DNA from: Nodularia spumigena CCY9414
GTDB lineage: Bacteria > Cyanobacteriota > Cyanobacteriia > Cyanobacteriales > Nostocaceae
DNA length: 64,000 nt
Assembly (NCBI RefSeq): GCF_000340565.2
Contig: NZ_CP007203.1
Coordinates: 3,946,987-4,010,986, forward strand
Direction: 5' to 3'
Shown here piece by piece: positions 38,827 to 47,715 of this stretch. How positions within the stretch are numbered: position 1 is the first letter of the stretch; each line of letters begins with the position of its first letter. Both the position numbers and the translations under genes were made by a program. The notes beneath the pieces are model-generated. The model did not search any database. It worked only from the letters and a program-made list of their open reading frames with translations, and was not told where the DNA came from.

Positions 38827-39331
38827 TTGTAACTCACCTCCTTTGATTGAATGTATTTTCATATTCAGTAGCCCGTAGCTAATATTTCATTGGTAACTGG
38901 TGATTACCGGATAAACACCTGAAAAAATTTGCTTACACTGATCAAGCAGAGCGATTTCATTGATCAAACTAGACAATTTCAACTTGATAGCATCACTGAA
39001 CTGATCAATTTTGAAGCTACAGACTACTTAGGTCTAATTTGGTTTCATCTTTTTTACTATGATGTTTGATGGCATCACACATTTAGTAACAAAGATTCCA
39101 TAGCTAATACTGCCTGATCAACGTCTGTTTACACTTACGCCAAAAGGAATATTTTTGGCATCCAAAGCGTGGAAATGTGATTCTACCTTGAAACTGCAAA
39201 TTTTACTATGATCGAAAACATCTAAATATTCGCCCCTCGATTTGCTTTTTTATACCTACTTGATAGTTTTTTTACACAAAGCCCATTAATTCCGGATTCG
39301 CCGCCGCTTATCGGATAAAACAGGGTAATAT
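38827..39331. other. 505-bp region with clustered TGATCA sites
   Basis: No gene is seen. The palindrome TGATCA occurs four times between about 38938 and 39120, with more at about 38535. These may be chance or operator-like. A GC-rich TCCGGATTCGCCGCCGC stretch lies at about 39290. Confidence 0.35.
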
Positions 39332-39856
39332 TTATTGCCTGAGATTTTCCATATCTAAAAACTCAATTTTGACTGGCTGACCTGCTTGCAAATTTAATTC
39401 CGCAGCGCGTCCAGAGCGCAGTTCAATCACCGTATCAATGGGTACGTTTGGTCCATAAGTTGGGCAAGGCTCACTGGTGCAGGGAGGTGCAGAATCTTCA
39501 ATATACTTAATTACCCCATTTTGCAAAAACACCATATCCAGAGGTACTGGCACATTTTTCATCCAAAATCTGACCTGTTGTTCAGCAGGGAACTGGAATA
39601 ACATCCCTCGGTTATCTGGTAAAGCCGGACGATACATTAAGCCTTGTGCTTGCTGTTCTCGTGTGCGTGCCACCTCTAATTGAATTCTCGTACCATTAGA
39701 CACAATTGCCTCCGCAGAAATTGGGAGTGTTTGACCATTGAATGCTTTGGTTTGGGTGCTTGGGGTGGATGTGGTAGATTTTGCTGTTGTTTCCATAGAA
39801 CAGCCCATGAGTAAAACACTCAGTAGCATCGGGACTAAAGTTAGCCAACGCATCAT
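39332..39856 (-). CDS. DUF192 lipoprotein
   Basis: A 174-aa protein with a lipoprotein signal (MLLSVLLMGC, lipidated Cys near residue 19), a Ser/Thr-rich linker to about 40, and a DUF192 domain: RIQLEVARTREQQAQGLMYRPALPDNRGMLFQFP, VRFWMKNVPVPLDMVFL, IKYIEDSAPPC and VIELRSGRAAEL. DUF192 proteins form a small β-barrel of unknown function. It is probably anchored on the outer face of the inner membrane or in the periplasm. Confidence 0.9.
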   Translation of the reverse strand: MMRWLTLVPMLLSVLLMGCSMETTAKSTTSTPSTQTKAFNGQTLPISAEAIVSNGTRIQLEVARTREQQAQGLMYRPALPDNRGMLFQFPAEQQVRFWMKNVPVPLDMVFLQNGVIKYIEDSAPPCTSEPCPTYGPNVPIDTVIELRSGRAAELNLQAGQPVKIEFLDMENLRQ

Positions 39857-40218
39857 ATAATTTTTTGGGTTTTTGTAATTTAAATTTCGATTTTACAGAA
39901 ATCAAACACGGAATTTAGTTGTTGTTTCTATGCAGGGGTTAATTGTTAATTGGTAGATGGATCAGATGAATATTTCTTGGTCGCTGTGAGCCTATAGCAG
40001 TTGATCAGCTAATATACTTATTCAGGCTTGGCAAAATGCTCAACGTCACAAGAGTTTTGTTTCTCCGGAATATGTAAATTAAATGTTGATCAGGTGAGCG
40101 GTTACGATTGTCGCCAGTATTATTGCCTAAAAATTCCCGGTCAATTTTTCAGAAAACGGTTATCCCTACGGTGGAGCTAAGTATATTGAATTTTAGCTTC
40201 CCAGAGTAGAGGTTATTT
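39857..40218. other. Intergenic region between divergent DUF192 and CAP genes
   Basis: AT-rich, with no gene or repeat recognised apart from two TGATCA sites (about 40004 and 40087). Confidence 0.35.
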
Positions 40219-40824
40219 ATGGAACTTTTGCCAACAGGTATAGAAAATGTAACACATGAGAATATTCTCTCGCAGTTGGAAAAAGAAGTTTTAGCAGAAA
40301 TGAACAAAGTCCGGATCTATCCGGCGGCATACCTCCCGATTCTGGAAGACTGGAAACGGCAATTTCAAGGCACACAGGTGAGGATATCCGATCATGTTTA
40401 TTTGCAAACTCAAGAAGGGGTAAAAGCAGTTGATGAGGCGATCGCATTTCTGAAATCAGCTGATCCTGTGGTAGCATTAAGTATATCTGTGGGAATGTCT
40501 TTAGGTGCGAGAGATCACGTTAAAGACCAAGGCGCAAAAGGCATGACCGGTCATAATGGTAGTGATGGCAGTAGCCCATTTACCCGCATCAACCGCTATG
40601 GGACATGGCAAATTACCGCCGGTGAGAACATCAGCTATGGTTCCAGCACAGCCGAAAATATTATCATGCAATTAATTGTTGATGATGGCGTACCGTCACG
40701 CGGTCATCGCCACAATATTTTTAACCCCGCATTTAAAGTCACTGGCGTAGCCTTTGGCATTCACAGCAAATACAGGCAGATGTGCGTCATTACCTACGCT
40801 GGCGGATATACCGAGAAAGTTTAA
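40219..40824 (+). CDS. CAP-domain protein without signal peptide
   Basis: A 201-aa CAP (SCP/PR-1) protein: [72 protein letters not shown] and [28 protein letters not shown]. The His and Glu of the CAP cavity are in TGHNG, AGENIS and RGHRHN. There is no hydrophobic N-terminus, unlike the CAP protein at 12959, so it is either cytosolic or exported by another route. The next gene starts 5 nt after its stop, implying co-transcription. Confidence 0.87.
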   Translation: MELLPTGIENVTHENILSQLEKEVLAEMNKVRIYPAAYLPILEDWKRQFQGTQVRISDHVYLQTQEGVKAVDEAIAFLKSADPVVALSISVGMSLGARDHVKDQGAKGMTGHNGSDGSSPFTRINRYGTWQITAGENISYGSSTAENIIMQLIVDDGVPSRGHRHNIFNPAFKVTGVAFGIHSKYRQMCVITYAGGYTEKV

Positions 40825-40828
40825 AATC

Positions 40829-41671
40829 ATGTCCTCTATTTCCCCCACAGCTACAAACCTCAACGTCTACATCCAAGGTGCAGGATTCCCGATTCTCGGT
40901 TTACACGGTCATCCTGGCTCTGGTCGAAATCTTTCAGTTTTTACCAATCACTTATCCCAGCGTTACCAAACTTTCGCCCCAGATTTACGCGGATACGGCA
41001 AAAGTCGCTGTAATGGCAATTTTGAGATGACAGACCATTTGACCGACTTAGAAGCGCTCCTAGACCGCTTAAAAATCGAAAAATGTCTCATCTTAGGATG
41101 GTCACTGGGGGGAATTTTAGCAATGGAAATGGCCTTGCGACTACCAGAACGGGTTACTGGTTTAATTTTGGTAGCGACAGCAGCCCGACCCCGTGGGAAT
41201 CATCCCCCCATTAGTTGGCAGGATAATCTATATACTGGTATTGCGGGGATTTTGAATTATCTGCAACCGAGTTGGCAATGGAATATAGATACATTTGGCA
41301 AGCGATCGCTCTTTCGTTATTTAATTCAACAACATACCCCTACAGCATACAATTATATTGCCCAAGAAGCAGCACAAGCCTACTTACAAACCTCCTCTCC
41401 CGCAACTCGCGCCCTGTATACTGCTCTAAGATCCGGTTACAATCGACTAGCAGAATTAGAGCAAATTAACTGTCCTAGCTTAGTCCTAGCTGGAGAACAA
41501 GACCGTCATATCACAGCCGAGTCGAGTTTAGAAACAGCGCGACACCTAAAAAATAACCAATACCATTCTTATCCCAATACCGCGCATTTATTTCCTTGGG
41601 AAATTCCCCAACAAGTATTAAGTGACATTGATATTTGGTTGGAAGCACATCCACAAGTTACAAATACATAA
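40829..41671 (+). CDS. Alpha/beta hydrolase
   Basis: A 280-aa enzyme from the ATG at 40829 (MSSISPTATNL…); an earlier in-frame ATG lies within the preceding gene and is not favoured. Hallmarks are the oxyanion segment GLHGHPGSGR, DLRGYGKSR, the nucleophile elbow LGWSLGGILAMEMA (Ser near residue 90), LVLAGEQDRHI with the acid and PNTAHLFPWEIP with the His. The fold includes esterases, lipases and bromoperoxidase-like proteins, and the substrate is unknown. It is in a tight pair with the CAP gene. Confidence 0.9.
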   Translation: MSSISPTATNLNVYIQGAGFPILGLHGHPGSGRNLSVFTNHLSQRYQTFAPDLRGYGKSRCNGNFEMTDHLTDLEALLDRLKIEKCLILGWSLGGILAMEMALRLPERVTGLILVATAARPRGNHPPISWQDNLYTGIAGILNYLQPSWQWNIDTFGKRSLFRYLIQQHTPTAYNYIAQEAAQAYLQTSSPATRALYTALRSGYNRLAELEQINCPSLVLAGEQDRHITAESSLETARHLKNNQYHSYPNTAHLFPWEIPQQVLSDIDIWLEAHPQVTNT

Positions 41672-41689
41672 CGCCATAAACCCCTCTCT

Positions 41690-41810
41690 TCCTTCTTTGT
41701 TTCTTTCTTCGTGTACTTTGCGCCCTTCTCCCAAAGGGAGAGGCTAGCGCCAACGTGGTTCGTTCCTCTTACTCCGACTCCGCTAACAATTGTAAAATCA
41801 ATTGCAGCCT
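41690..41810 (-). pseudogene. Duplicated treS 3' tail with repeat insertion
   Basis: 41690-41810 repeats 41886-41995, the sequence across and just inside the treS stop. On the minus strand it reads LQLILQLLAESE then stop, versus LQLILQLLVESE in treS. The copy also contains an extra palindrome, TCTCCCAAAGGGAGAGGCTAGCGCC, near 41728, absent from the treS-proximal copy. It is clearly a small local duplication, not a gene. Confidence 0.8.
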
Positions 41811-41951
41811 CCGGAAATGTTGAGTTTCGTTCCTCAACCCAACCTACACATTTTAAGATTTTTGACGCTAACTGAACGGTATTGTCCTATATTCTTTCTT
41901 TCTTTTCTTTCTTCTCTTCGTGTACTTTGCGCCCTTTGTGGTTCGTTCCTC

Positions 41952-44900
41952 TTACTCCGACTCCACTAACAATTGTAAAATCAATTGCAGAGGAATATCC
42001 ACATAATCGGGACGATGATTAAGTTCATCTTCAAGCGCCTCAATAGCCTTTTCCAACAGATAAGCAAAAAGCAGTAATTGTAATTCCCCCTGCGTCCTGG
42101 GTAAAAACTCATTTTCCCCAGCAGTCTCTAAATAAGAATTGCAAAAAGCAGCACTCACCCAGGTATACCAAAACTGCGCCCATTGTTCCATCAGAGGCAG
42201 ATTTTCCGGACGAATCATCCCAGTTTCCATTTCATAGCGCAAAGCTTGAGTCACCGCATAATTAAAGGATACCAGCATTCGGGCTACATCTCTTAAAGGC
42301 GATCGCTTGCGGCGGCGTTCACTCAAACTGCGAGCCGCTTTACCCTCAAAATGAGTGATAATAAAGTCTTTCCCAGTGTACAGCACTTGCGCCAGATGAT
42401 AGTCGCCATGATAACGAGTTCGCCTGGCGATAATTTTTTGACTCACCACTAACTGAAAACGTGCCAAAATCTCTTGTTGCTTATTGAGAACATCTCCTGC
42501 TAACTCCTGAGTATGAGATGGCAAATATTCTGCCCGTTCTCTCAGCAATCGGAAAACTCGCCCTGTAAGGTTGCGCGCATCTTGATATATAGAACGTTGG
42601 TAAAACGATGTAAAAGGTTCTGACGCAAAATCAGGATTATCTGTATCTGTCGCCAAAGCAATATGCAGTTCAGCTGTGGATTTCCCCAACATTTCCGCAT
42701 TGGGAAGGTAAGAATTAATGGTTTGGGTAACCAAGTCGGGAATCTCAGTTCTCTGTAAATCCAGTAGAGAACCTGATGGAATGGGAACTTCGGTAATATT
42801 TGCTTGTTCTGTCGTGACGACATCAAAATAATGACGCAAGCTATCGAGAGTGTAATCCCAGCCACTGCGAGTATCTAAAATTAACTCTTGTAATATACCT
42901 ACTGTCATCGGTAGGGCTGGACTATCCTCAAATCTCTGGGGACGGCGGTATTCTAACGCCCCAGCTACAGGTAGGAAATGTTGCAAGGGTTTTTTCTCAC
43001 CCAGAAAACGCCGAATTTCTAAATCTGGGTGCATACCTTCTTCAAATTTACGGAAAAGTTTCAAACACAGGCGATCGCCATACAATATATAAGTATTGGT
43101 TTGTTCTTCTTCTTTAAGGTCATGTGGTTCATGGTCTGTGTCTTCTGAGTATAACTGTGAGAATAAATCTGTGGTTGTGGCAAATAATTCTCCTGTTATC
43201 CCTGGATATAAATTATGATCTGCGTAGGCGCAGCCCGTCGGAGACATCGCATCTAATAATGCAGTCAGAAAATCCTGGTCTACTAAAACATCAAATAAAA
43301 TCCCTGCTTCTGGAGTTTCCCTTTGCACTTGCAGACGTGAGATTACAGCTTGCGGAATTTCTGACAACAGGTGCATTGCTTGATTACCTGACGCATAACC
43401 CAGAAATAATAGATACGTTTCGCGGTTTCTGTTGATGTAATCTACCTGTAACCACACTATCTCGGCTAAATTTTGATTGTACGGTATGGCGATCGCTTCC
43501 ACAATTTGTACTGATTGCAAACTTTGGTTTTTACCGCCAAACCATTTACAGGTATATAGATAATCTCGCAGTGTTGATTCCAGAACCCCTTTTAAATCTC
43601 GTTGTGAAATTACATTTTCCCACTGTTCATTAACAACCAGTGTGGGTAACTCGGCTTGGGGTTTCGGTGGTTGAGTTAAGCTTGGTTTACGTTTGAGGAC
43701 AAACCAGTAAAATCCGTAGGGACTAAGACTGAGAAAATAAGGCGATTCTCCAATGGGTGGAAATTCTGTGTAACCAAAAATTTCTACTGGTACTAATCCA
43801 TTGAAGTCTGATAAATCTAATTCTGCTGTTTGCACATAATGAGATAAATTGGCGACTACTACTATATTTTCTTCTCCATAGGTGCGACTGAAAGCAAAAA
43901 CTTTGCGGTTATTGGGGTGTAATAATTCCAAGTTACCTTTACCCAAAGCCTGAAATCGGTTACGTGTCGCAATTAACCGTTTCATCCAATACCACAGAGA
44001 ATTAAAGTTAGCCCGTTGTGCTTCGACGTTGACCGCTTCGTAGTGATATTCTGAGTCAATGATTACGGGTAAATGTAGGCGATGGGGATTGGTGCGACTA
44101 AAACCAGCGTTACGGTCAGAACTCCACTGCATGGGAGTCCTTACACCATTGCGATCGCCTAAATAAACATTATCACCCATGCCAATCTCATCACCATAAT
44201 AAAGTACGGGTGTTCCTGGCAATGATAATAATAAACTATTGAGTAATTCTATCTGGCGGCGGTCATTGCCTAATAATGGTGCTAATCGGCGACGAATACC
44301 TAAATTTAATCTCATTACCGGGTCTTGAGCATAGACTCGATACATAAAATCTCGGTCTTCATCTGTTACCATTTCTAAAGTCAATTCGTCATGATTACGC
44401 AAGAATAACGCCCATTGACAGTTATCAGGAATATGGGGAGTTTGTTGCAGAATATCCACAATGGGAAAATTGTCTTCCATCTGGAGAGCGATAAATAAGC
44501 GCGGCATCAGGGGAAAATGAAAATTCATGTGACATTCATCACCATCTCCATAGTATTGGGCTGCATCCTCTGGCCATTGGTTAGCTTCAGCTAAAAGCAT
44601 TTTTTGCGGATATTTCTCATCAATGTGCGATCGCATTTCTTTCAGGAAAGCATGAGTTTCTGGTAGATTTTCGCAGTTCGTCCCTTCCCGTTCATACAAA
44701 TAAGGAACTGCATCCATGCGTAATCCATCTACGCCCATTTCTAACCAAAAATCTAAAGCCTCAAATACTGCTTTTCTCACTAAGGGATTATCATAATTTA
44801 AATCTGGCTGATGGGAGTAGAAACGATGCCAAAAATATGCTTTAGCGACTGCATCCCAAGCCCAATTAGAGGTTTCAAAATCTTGGAAAATAATTCGTGC

Positions 44901-45335
44901 TTCTGCGTATTTTTCTGGCGTATCACTCCACACATAAAAATCTCTTTCTTGACTGCCTTTTGGGGCGCGGCGTGCGCGTTGAAACCAAGGATGTTGATCA
45001 GATGTATGGTTAATAATTAACTCAATAATCACCCTGATACTACGCTGATGAGCAGCGATTAATAACTTTTTAAAGTCTTCTAATGTTCCATAAATGGGGT
45101 TAATACTGGTATAATCAGCAATATCATAACCATCATCTTTTAATGGTGAGGGGAAAAATGGTAGTAACCAAATAGCATTAATTCCTAAGTCTTGCAAGTA
45201 ATCCAGTTTTTCTGTCAGTCCCCGCAAGTCACCAATACCATCACCATTACTGTCAGCAAATGCGCGAATAGGTACTTCGTAAATAATCGCGTTTTTAAAC
45301 CATAATGGGTCATCTTTTAAAATTATGTTCGGCAT
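41952..45335 (-). CDS. treS: Trehalose synthase–maltokinase fusion (TreS–Mak)
   Basis: A 1127-aa fusion. Residues 1-550 are a GH13 TreS domain converting maltose and trehalose: YEVPIRAFADSNGDGIGDLRGLTEKLDYLQDLGINAIWLLPFFPSP, DGLRMDAVPY (nucleophile Asp), LLAEANQWPED (acid Glu) and RNHDELTLEM. From about 590 the C-terminal half is a maltokinase, with YHGDYHLAQVLYTG. The metal-binding segment usually read as DFEGEPAR is HFEGKAAR here, with His at about residue 995, so kinase activity is doubtful. A short dispersed repeat is embedded in codons read as SPTGCAYADH near 43221-43253. Confidence 0.92.
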   Translation of the reverse strand: MPNIILKDDPLWFKNAIIYEVPIRAFADSNGDGIGDLRGLTEKLDYLQDLGINAIWLLPFFPSPLKDDGYDIADYTSINPIYGTLEDFKKLLIAAHQRSIRVIIELIINHTSDQHPWFQRARRAPKGSQERDFYVWSDTPEKYAEARIIFQDFETSNWAWDAVAKAYFWHRFYSHQPDLNYDNPLVRKAVFEALDFWLEMGVDGLRMDAVPYLYEREGTNCENLPETHAFLKEMRSHIDEKYPQKMLLAEANQWPEDAAQYYGDGDECHMNFHFPLMPRLFIALQMEDNFPIVDILQQTPHIPDNCQWALFLRNHDELTLEMVTDEDRDFMYRVYAQDPVMRLNLGIRRRLAPLLGNDRRQIELLNSLLLSLPGTPVLYYGDEIGMGDNVYLGDRNGVRTPMQWSSDRNAGFSRTNPHRLHLPVIIDSEYHYEAVNVEAQRANFNSLWYWMKRLIATRNRFQALGKGNLELLHPNNRKVFAFSRTYGEENIVVVANLSHYVQTAELDLSDFNGLVPVEIFGYTEFPPIGESPYFLSLSPYGFYWFVLKRKPSLTQPPKPQAELPTLVVNEQWENVISQRDLKGVLESTLRDYLYTCKWFGGKNQSLQSVQIVEAIAIPYNQNLAEIVWLQVDYINRNRETYLLFLGYASGNQAMHLLSEIPQAVISRLQVQRETPEAGILFDVLVDQDFLTALLDAMSPTGCAYADHNLYPGITGELFATTTDLFSQLYSEDTDHEPHDLKEEEQTNTYILYGDRLCLKLFRKFEEGMHPDLEIRRFLGEKKPLQHFLPVAGALEYRRPQRFEDSPALPMTVGILQELILDTRSGWDYTLDSLRHYFDVVTTEQANITEVPIPSGSLLDLQRTEIPDLVTQTINSYLPNAEMLGKSTAELHIALATDTDNPDFASEPFTSFYQRSIYQDARNLTGRVFRLLRERAEYLPSHTQELAGDVLNKQQEILARFQLVVSQKIIARRTRYHGDYHLAQVLYTGKDFIITHFEGKAARSLSERRRKRSPLRDVARMLVSFNYAVTQALRYEMETGMIRPENLPLMEQWAQFWYTWVSAAFCNSYLETAGENEFLPRTQGELQLLLFAYLLEKAIEALEDELNHRPDYVDIPLQLILQLLVESE

Positions 45336-45490
45336 TTTCTCTATGGAAAATTAAAGGTTTTTATAGTTAAAACTAAGGTTCGCCACTTGATGCAGTCATG
45401 CCTTGATCTCACAAAATAGCCAAAATTATCACTTTGTCCATCTAACATAAGTAGGAGCAATAATTCAGAGGGTGTAGGGGATAGGGTGTT

Positions 45491-45652
45491 ATGCAAGCAA
45501 TATTGGAATTATTACAAAACATTTTATTTTCTCACAACTACATACCTCATGGACATTGCTATCTTTGGCAAAAGCCTCTGGTAGCGTTACATTTGGTGAG
45601 TAATGCACTGATAGCGATCGCCTATTATTCAATTCCAGTCATGCTTATTTAG
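45491..45652 (+). pseudogene. 5' fragment of a sensor histidine kinase gene truncated by IS remnant
   Basis: An ATG at 45491 opens a 53-codon frame giving MQAILELLQNILFSHNYIPHGHCYLWQKPL and then LVSNALIAIAYYSIPVML. That matches the N-terminal membrane region typical of cyanobacterial multi-TM sensor kinases (YIPHGHCYLW, SLIAIAYFSIP). The frame ends in a stop created exactly at the IS boundary (TTATTTAG). No continuation is visible after the IS, so only the head remains. Confidence 0.7.
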
Positions 45653-46157
45653 GGCTTGCTGAATAAAGCCAAAAGCTAGAGTCCTAATCCTGAATCTGTT
45701 CATGTAGATAAAATTTATCGGACACGGGAAAATCGCGCTTGGTGTAAAGAAAGAGGAATTAGAATCAGTGGTCCACCACTAGGTATACCACCTAAAAATG
45801 TCAGTCCTGAAAAAAAGAAACAAGCTTTAGAAGATCAACGGATTCGTAACTCTATTGAAGGTAAATTTGGACAGGGTAAACGCAGATTTAGCCTGGGTAG
45901 AGTTATGGCTCAACTGCCTCATACTTCTTTAACTTCTATTGCCCTAACTTTTTTAGTCATGAATCTTTCCACCCTGTTATTACGGCTTTTTTGGGGATTT
46001 TTATGTCAATTTTTCAAAATTACGTCTTTTCCCCCATTTCATATTAATAAAATTGATAACTTAGGGAGTTTTAGACAACGAAAACTTATCTTTATTCCTG
46101 CCTGACTACCCACTCAATTCTCCTCAAGTTTTTTCTCGACTTTTTCAGCAAGCCCTA
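45650..46157 (+). mobile_element. IS remnant with 14-bp terminal inverted repeats and transposase C-terminus
   Basis: TAGGGCTTGCTGAA and TTCAGCAAGCCCTA bound about 508 bp, with possible ATT target duplications. Inside, 45701-46105 is one open frame reading DKIYRTRENRAWCKERGIRI, then GPPLGIPPKN, EGKFGQGKRRFSLGRVMAQL and ALTFLVMNL. This is the C-terminal third of a DDE transposase of the IS5/IS1182 kind. The N-terminal part is missing, so it is an internally deleted copy that could move only in trans. Confidence 0.85.
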
Positions 46158-46224
46158 ATTAAAAACCGCAACCAACTCGGAACAAGTATGAGGTTCCGCA
46201 TAATTAAGTCTCAAAAATTGGTTA

Positions 46225-46329
46225 ACAGCAATTTTCATGTAATTAGACCACGTGCTGATATCTGTATTTCTTTCTTCCTTTGCGCCTAACGCACTTCGTG
46301 CTTCACTTCGCTGATGCGCCTTTGCGTGA
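46225..46329. repeat. Dispersed repeat C, copy 2
   Basis: The first about 65 bp match 15854-15915 closely. The tail has an extra GCACTTCGTGCTTCACTTCGC segment before GCGCCTTTGCGTGAG. Confidence 0.75.
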
Positions 46330-46337
46330 GATATGCG

Positions 46338-46364
46338 GAAAAACCCCCGAAAAGATCCGGGGGC
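46338..46364 (-). terminator. Terminator of the ndh–nadK operon
   Basis: On the minus strand CCCCCGGATCTTTTCGGGGG is followed by TTTTTCC, 52 bp after the nadK stop. Confidence 0.85.
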
Positions 46365-46416
46365 TATATTTCACAGACAACTTGCAACAAAAGCGCTCCG
46401 TACACACCTAATTAAA

Positions 46417-47337
46417 TCAATTACGGTGATTATTACTGTAGCGAACCCTTGTACCTGCCCAAAGCAGCTTCTCTCGCAGCGTCTGATAATATGAATTGTT
46501 ATCTCGCAAAATAATAAACTTCGCCCGGCAATCAGCCATACGCACATCAACCCGATGTCCTGGCCAAATCGACGTAGATAACACCCCATCCATCCACAGC
46601 TTTGTACTCAAATCATAGTCTCCCAAGGGCCAGATGCTGACCACAGAACCAGGAGGTAAAACTAGAGGGCGACTAGAAAGACTCATGGGACAAATGGGAG
46701 TGATAGTAACCGCCTCCATACCATCGTGGATAATGGGGCCACTAGCAGAAACAGTATAACCAGTAGAACCAGTGGGAGTGGAAATAATCAAACCATCCCC
46801 CACATATTGATCGACTACCTCACCATCAATTTCCATTTCCAGAATAGAGGTAATCATGCGGTCAGCAGAAGCGGGTTTCACACAAAATTCGTTCAAAGCG
46901 AGGTAGCGCTCAGTCACAGGTTCCAAATTCGTGCGATTACCCTCATACACTGCCGCTTGTAGCATCATCCGCCTCTGGATGGCATAGCGATCCTCTAATA
47001 GTCGATCCCAAACCTTCTCTGTATCTTCAAACTCATCTACAGACTCGGTTAAAAAGCCCAGATGACCCCCAACATTCACACCCAAAATAGGTATACCAGC
47101 TGGGGCTAAATGTCTGGCGCTTGTTAAAACCGTGCCATCACCACCGAGTACCAAAGCCAAATCAATTGGTTGAGTTGCAGAAGCCAAAAACACCGGGTAA
47201 GGGTTATCTTTTGGCCCACTAGGCCCCATCAACACGTGACAATGGCGCTTTTCTAGTTGTTTAGCACAAAGTTCAGCCCAGCGTTTACTCTGGGAATCTC
47301 GTGCTTTATAAGCAATGATTACCTGCTTGAGTTGCAC
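46417..47337 (-). CDS. nadK: NAD kinase
   Basis: A 306-aa enzyme that phosphorylates NAD to NADP. Signatures are LALVLGGDGTVLTSARHLAPAGIPILGVNVGGHLGFLTE (GGDG motif, about residues 60-98), FCVKPASADRMI and DGLIISTPTGSTGYTVSASGPIIH. It starts 6 nt after the ndhE stop, so it is very probably the last gene of the gltA–ndhA–I–G–E direction cluster. This links NADP supply to the NDH-1 complex only by position. Cyanobacteria often have two NAD kinases; this is the shorter type. Confidence 0.95.
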   Translation of the reverse strand: MQLKQVIIAYKARDSQSKRWAELCAKQLEKRHCHVLMGPSGPKDNPYPVFLASATQPIDLALVLGGDGTVLTSARHLAPAGIPILGVNVGGHLGFLTESVDEFEDTEKVWDRLLEDRYAIQRRMMLQAAVYEGNRTNLEPVTERYLALNEFCVKPASADRMITSILEMEIDGEVVDQYVGDGLIISTPTGSTGYTVSASGPIIHDGMEAVTITPICPMSLSSRPLVLPPGSVVSIWPLGDYDLSTKLWMDGVLSTSIWPGHRVDVRMADCRAKFIILRDNNSYYQTLREKLLWAGTRVRYSNNHRN

Positions 47338-47343
47338 GCAAAA

Positions 47344-47649
47344 TTACCACTTCAGGAGATTAAACTGCTCCATATCGACGGTATCGCGGTTACGATAAAT
47401 GGCCAGCACAATCGCTAAACCAACCGCCGCTTCAGCAGCTGCCACGGTAATCACAAACACTGTGAATACCTGACCCTTAATTAAAGTTGAATCGAGAAAG
47501 TTGGAAAATGCCATTAAATTCAGATTAACAGCATTCAGCAGTAACTCAATTGACATCAACACCCGCACGGCGTTACGACTGGTAATTAAGCCATAAATGC
47601 CAATACAGAACAAAGCTGCTGCTAGTAATAAAAAGTACTGGAGTTGCAT
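47344..47649 (-). CDS. ndhE: NDH-1 subunit NdhE (NuoK)
   Basis: A 101-aa membrane subunit of the photosynthetic NDH-1 complex. It has three hydrophobic helices, with [38 protein letters not shown] carrying the conserved Glu in ELLLNAVN, and [22 protein letters not shown]. The length is exactly typical. It follows ndhG by 66 bp and precedes nadK by 6 bp. Confidence 0.97.
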   Translation of the reverse strand: MQLQYFLLLAAALFCIGIYGLITSRNAVRVLMSIELLLNAVNLNLMAFSNFLDSTLIKGQVFTVFVITVAAAEAAVGLAIVLAIYRNRDTVDMEQFNLLKW

Positions 47650-47715
47650 GGATTCTCGTATCCCTTATCAAAAAAATCTGGCTTTTTACTTGCGAATCGC
47701 ATCATATCGCAAATT

